A stretch of DNA of 24,856 bases from Microcystis sp. T1-4 (GTDB taxonomy: Bacteria; Cyanobacteriota; Cyanobacteriia; Cyanobacteriales; Microcystaceae). The stretch spans positions 1 to 24,856 of the forward strand of contig NZ_CAIP01000026.1 of NCBI RefSeq assembly GCF_000297435.1, written 5' to 3'. Positions 24,019-24,856 of this stretch are shown here, piece by piece. Both the position numbers and the translations under genes were made by a program. The notes below the pieces were generated by a model, which searched no databases, was not told the origin of the DNA, and worked only from the letters and a program-made list of their open reading frames with translations. The first letter of the stretch is position 1; each line of letters opens with the position of its first letter.

Positions 24019-24786
24019 ATGTGGAGAACATTATGTCAGTCGGTGGTCGGTAGTTTTCACGTCCAAACGGGATTACCCTGTCAAGATTACGGTGATTATA
24101 AATTATTGGGTCAGGATGTTTTGATTGGAGCCGTGGCCGATGGGGCCGGTAGTGCCAAATATTCGGATTTGGGTGCGAAAATAACAGTTAAAGCAGCGCT
24201 GCAATTTTTAGAGTATAAGCTCAAAAAAACAGCATTAGCTGCCACTGGAACTGAAGCCGAATTAAAGGAAATATTCCGGCAACTGTTGGCTTATGTTCAG
24301 CAAATTCTCCAAGAAGAAGCCGAAAAAGAACAGTTAGACATTAATGATCTGGCGACAACTTTACTGGTTGTTTTGGTTACTTCAAAACGATTAGCGGCGA
24401 TGCAGATAGGAGACGGTTTTATTGTGTTCAAACCTCTGGGAGGAAATTATCAGTTATTGTTTCAGCCTGACAAGGGGGAATACATCAATGAAACCACTTT
24501 TGTTACTTCTAGTAATGCTTTGGAGGATATGCAAATAAAAGTTTTAACCGAGCCAGTTGCCTTTATTTGTGTGGCGACGGATGGAGTGGAAAAGGTATCG
24601 ATCGATTATAAAAATTGGCAGCCTTTTCCGCCTTTTTTTCAGCCATTAGAGGAATATTTACAACAGACAGAAACGCCATTGCAAGAAGACCTCAAAGAAT
24701 TTTTAGAGCGGGAGGATTTAAATAAGTTAACAACCGATGATAAAACCTTACTCCTAGCTTTTTGTTCAGAAACCGGGTTTGTTTGA
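24019..24786 (+). CDS. PP2C-family (PPM) serine/threonine protein phosphatase
   Basis: A metal-dependent phosphatase of 255 residues, of the short bacterial type found beside TerY-like vWA proteins. Motifs in order: QDYGDY (22-27), the metal-binding DG in VADGAGSAKYSD (39-50, Asp41), DLATTLLVVLVTSKRLAAMQIGDGF with GDG (131-133), the C-terminal ATDGVE (186-191) and DDKTLLL (240-246). These give the metal-ligand aspartates of PP2C enzymes. The product is small, with no sensor or membrane segment. The ATG at 24019 follows AGAGGA at good distance. It should remove phosphate from a substrate of a partner kinase, which is not in the window but could start right after it. Its last codons and stop lie in a perfect hairpin. 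Confidence 0.87.
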   Translation: MWRTLCQSVVGSFHVQTGLPCQDYGDYKLLGQDVLIGAVADGAGSAKYSDLGAKITVKAALQFLEYKLKKTALAATGTEAELKEIFRQLLAYVQQILQEEAEKEQLDINDLATTLLVVLVTSKRLAAMQIGDGFIVFKPLGGNYQLLFQPDKGEYINETTFVTSSNALEDMQIKVLTEPVAFICVATDGVEKVSIDYKNWQPFPPFFQPLEEYLQQTETPLQEDLKEFLEREDLNKLTTDDKTLLLAFCSETGFV

Positions 24787-24801
24787 CAAACCCGGTTTCT
24801 G
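24767..24801 (+). terminator. Perfect 15-bp hairpin with the phosphatase stop codon in its loop
   Basis: CAGAAACCGGGTTTG (24767-24781) and CAAACCCGGTTTCTG (24787-24801) form a perfect stem with loop TTTGA (24782-24786), whose last three bases are the TGA stop codon. There is no T-run after it, so termination is possible but unproven; it may instead be a dispersed palindrome that has placed itself at the gene end. Confidence 0.6.
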
Positions 24802-24856
24802 GATCATAGCGTTCCCAGGTAAAACAATCGTGAGCAGAAAATCTATCAAAAGTAAT

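Overview
The window looks like chromosomal DNA of a unicellular, bloom-forming cyanobacterium, most likely Microcystis or a close relative. The grounds are a cyanobacterial gene set (Raf1, a two-domain CcmO shell protein, CrtH carotenoid isomerase, KaiB with a KaiA3-type partner), scattered HIP1 octamers GCGATCGC (for example 3176-3183, 7614-7621, 17186-17193, 23961-23968), and very repeat-rich spacers with heptanucleotide arrays and small inverted-repeat elements. The species name is an inference; no marker RNA gene is present.

Left part (1-11000): an M3 oligopeptidase and a CobW-type metal GTPase on the minus strand, a small exported protein, a membrane-anchored CapD/WbpM-type sugar nucleotide dehydratase, then on the plus strand CrtH, an ABC1/UbiB-type atypical kinase and a secreted DsrE-family protein. 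The spacers carry MITE-like elements and tandem heptamers.

Middle (11700-14930): an accessory cassette between two 99-100 bp direct repeats. It holds a VapBC-like toxin-antitoxin pair and a complete EcoRI-type restriction-modification system. The endonuclease keeps the EcoRI catalytic and DNA-contact residues at the same residue numbers, so GAATTC is the predicted target. The R-M genes are visibly richer in A+T than their neighbours, which suggests recent transfer. A small membrane protein of unknown function follows.

Right part (15400-24856): carbon fixation (ccmO and raf1, divergent), an operon of CsaB pyruvyl transferase with a nuclease-like protein, and an overlapping kaiA3-kaiB3 pair (non-standard clock components; the KaiA3 receiver domain lacks its phospho-acceptor Asp). 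Then come a thioredoxin-fold [2Fe-2S] ferredoxin, a Z-ISO/NnrU-type carotene isomerase, a TrxC-type thioredoxin, and a vWA + PP2C pair matching two parts of the TerY-phosphatase-kinase triad. The window ends just after the phosphatase, so the kinase, if present, lies outside.

The points most worth following up are the EcoRI-type cassette between direct repeats, the kaiA3B3 pair, the TerY/PP2C pair, a Fur-like palindrome over the DsrE promoter, and heptamer arrays that run into start codons. All comparisons to named proteins are from memory of those families; no database search was run.
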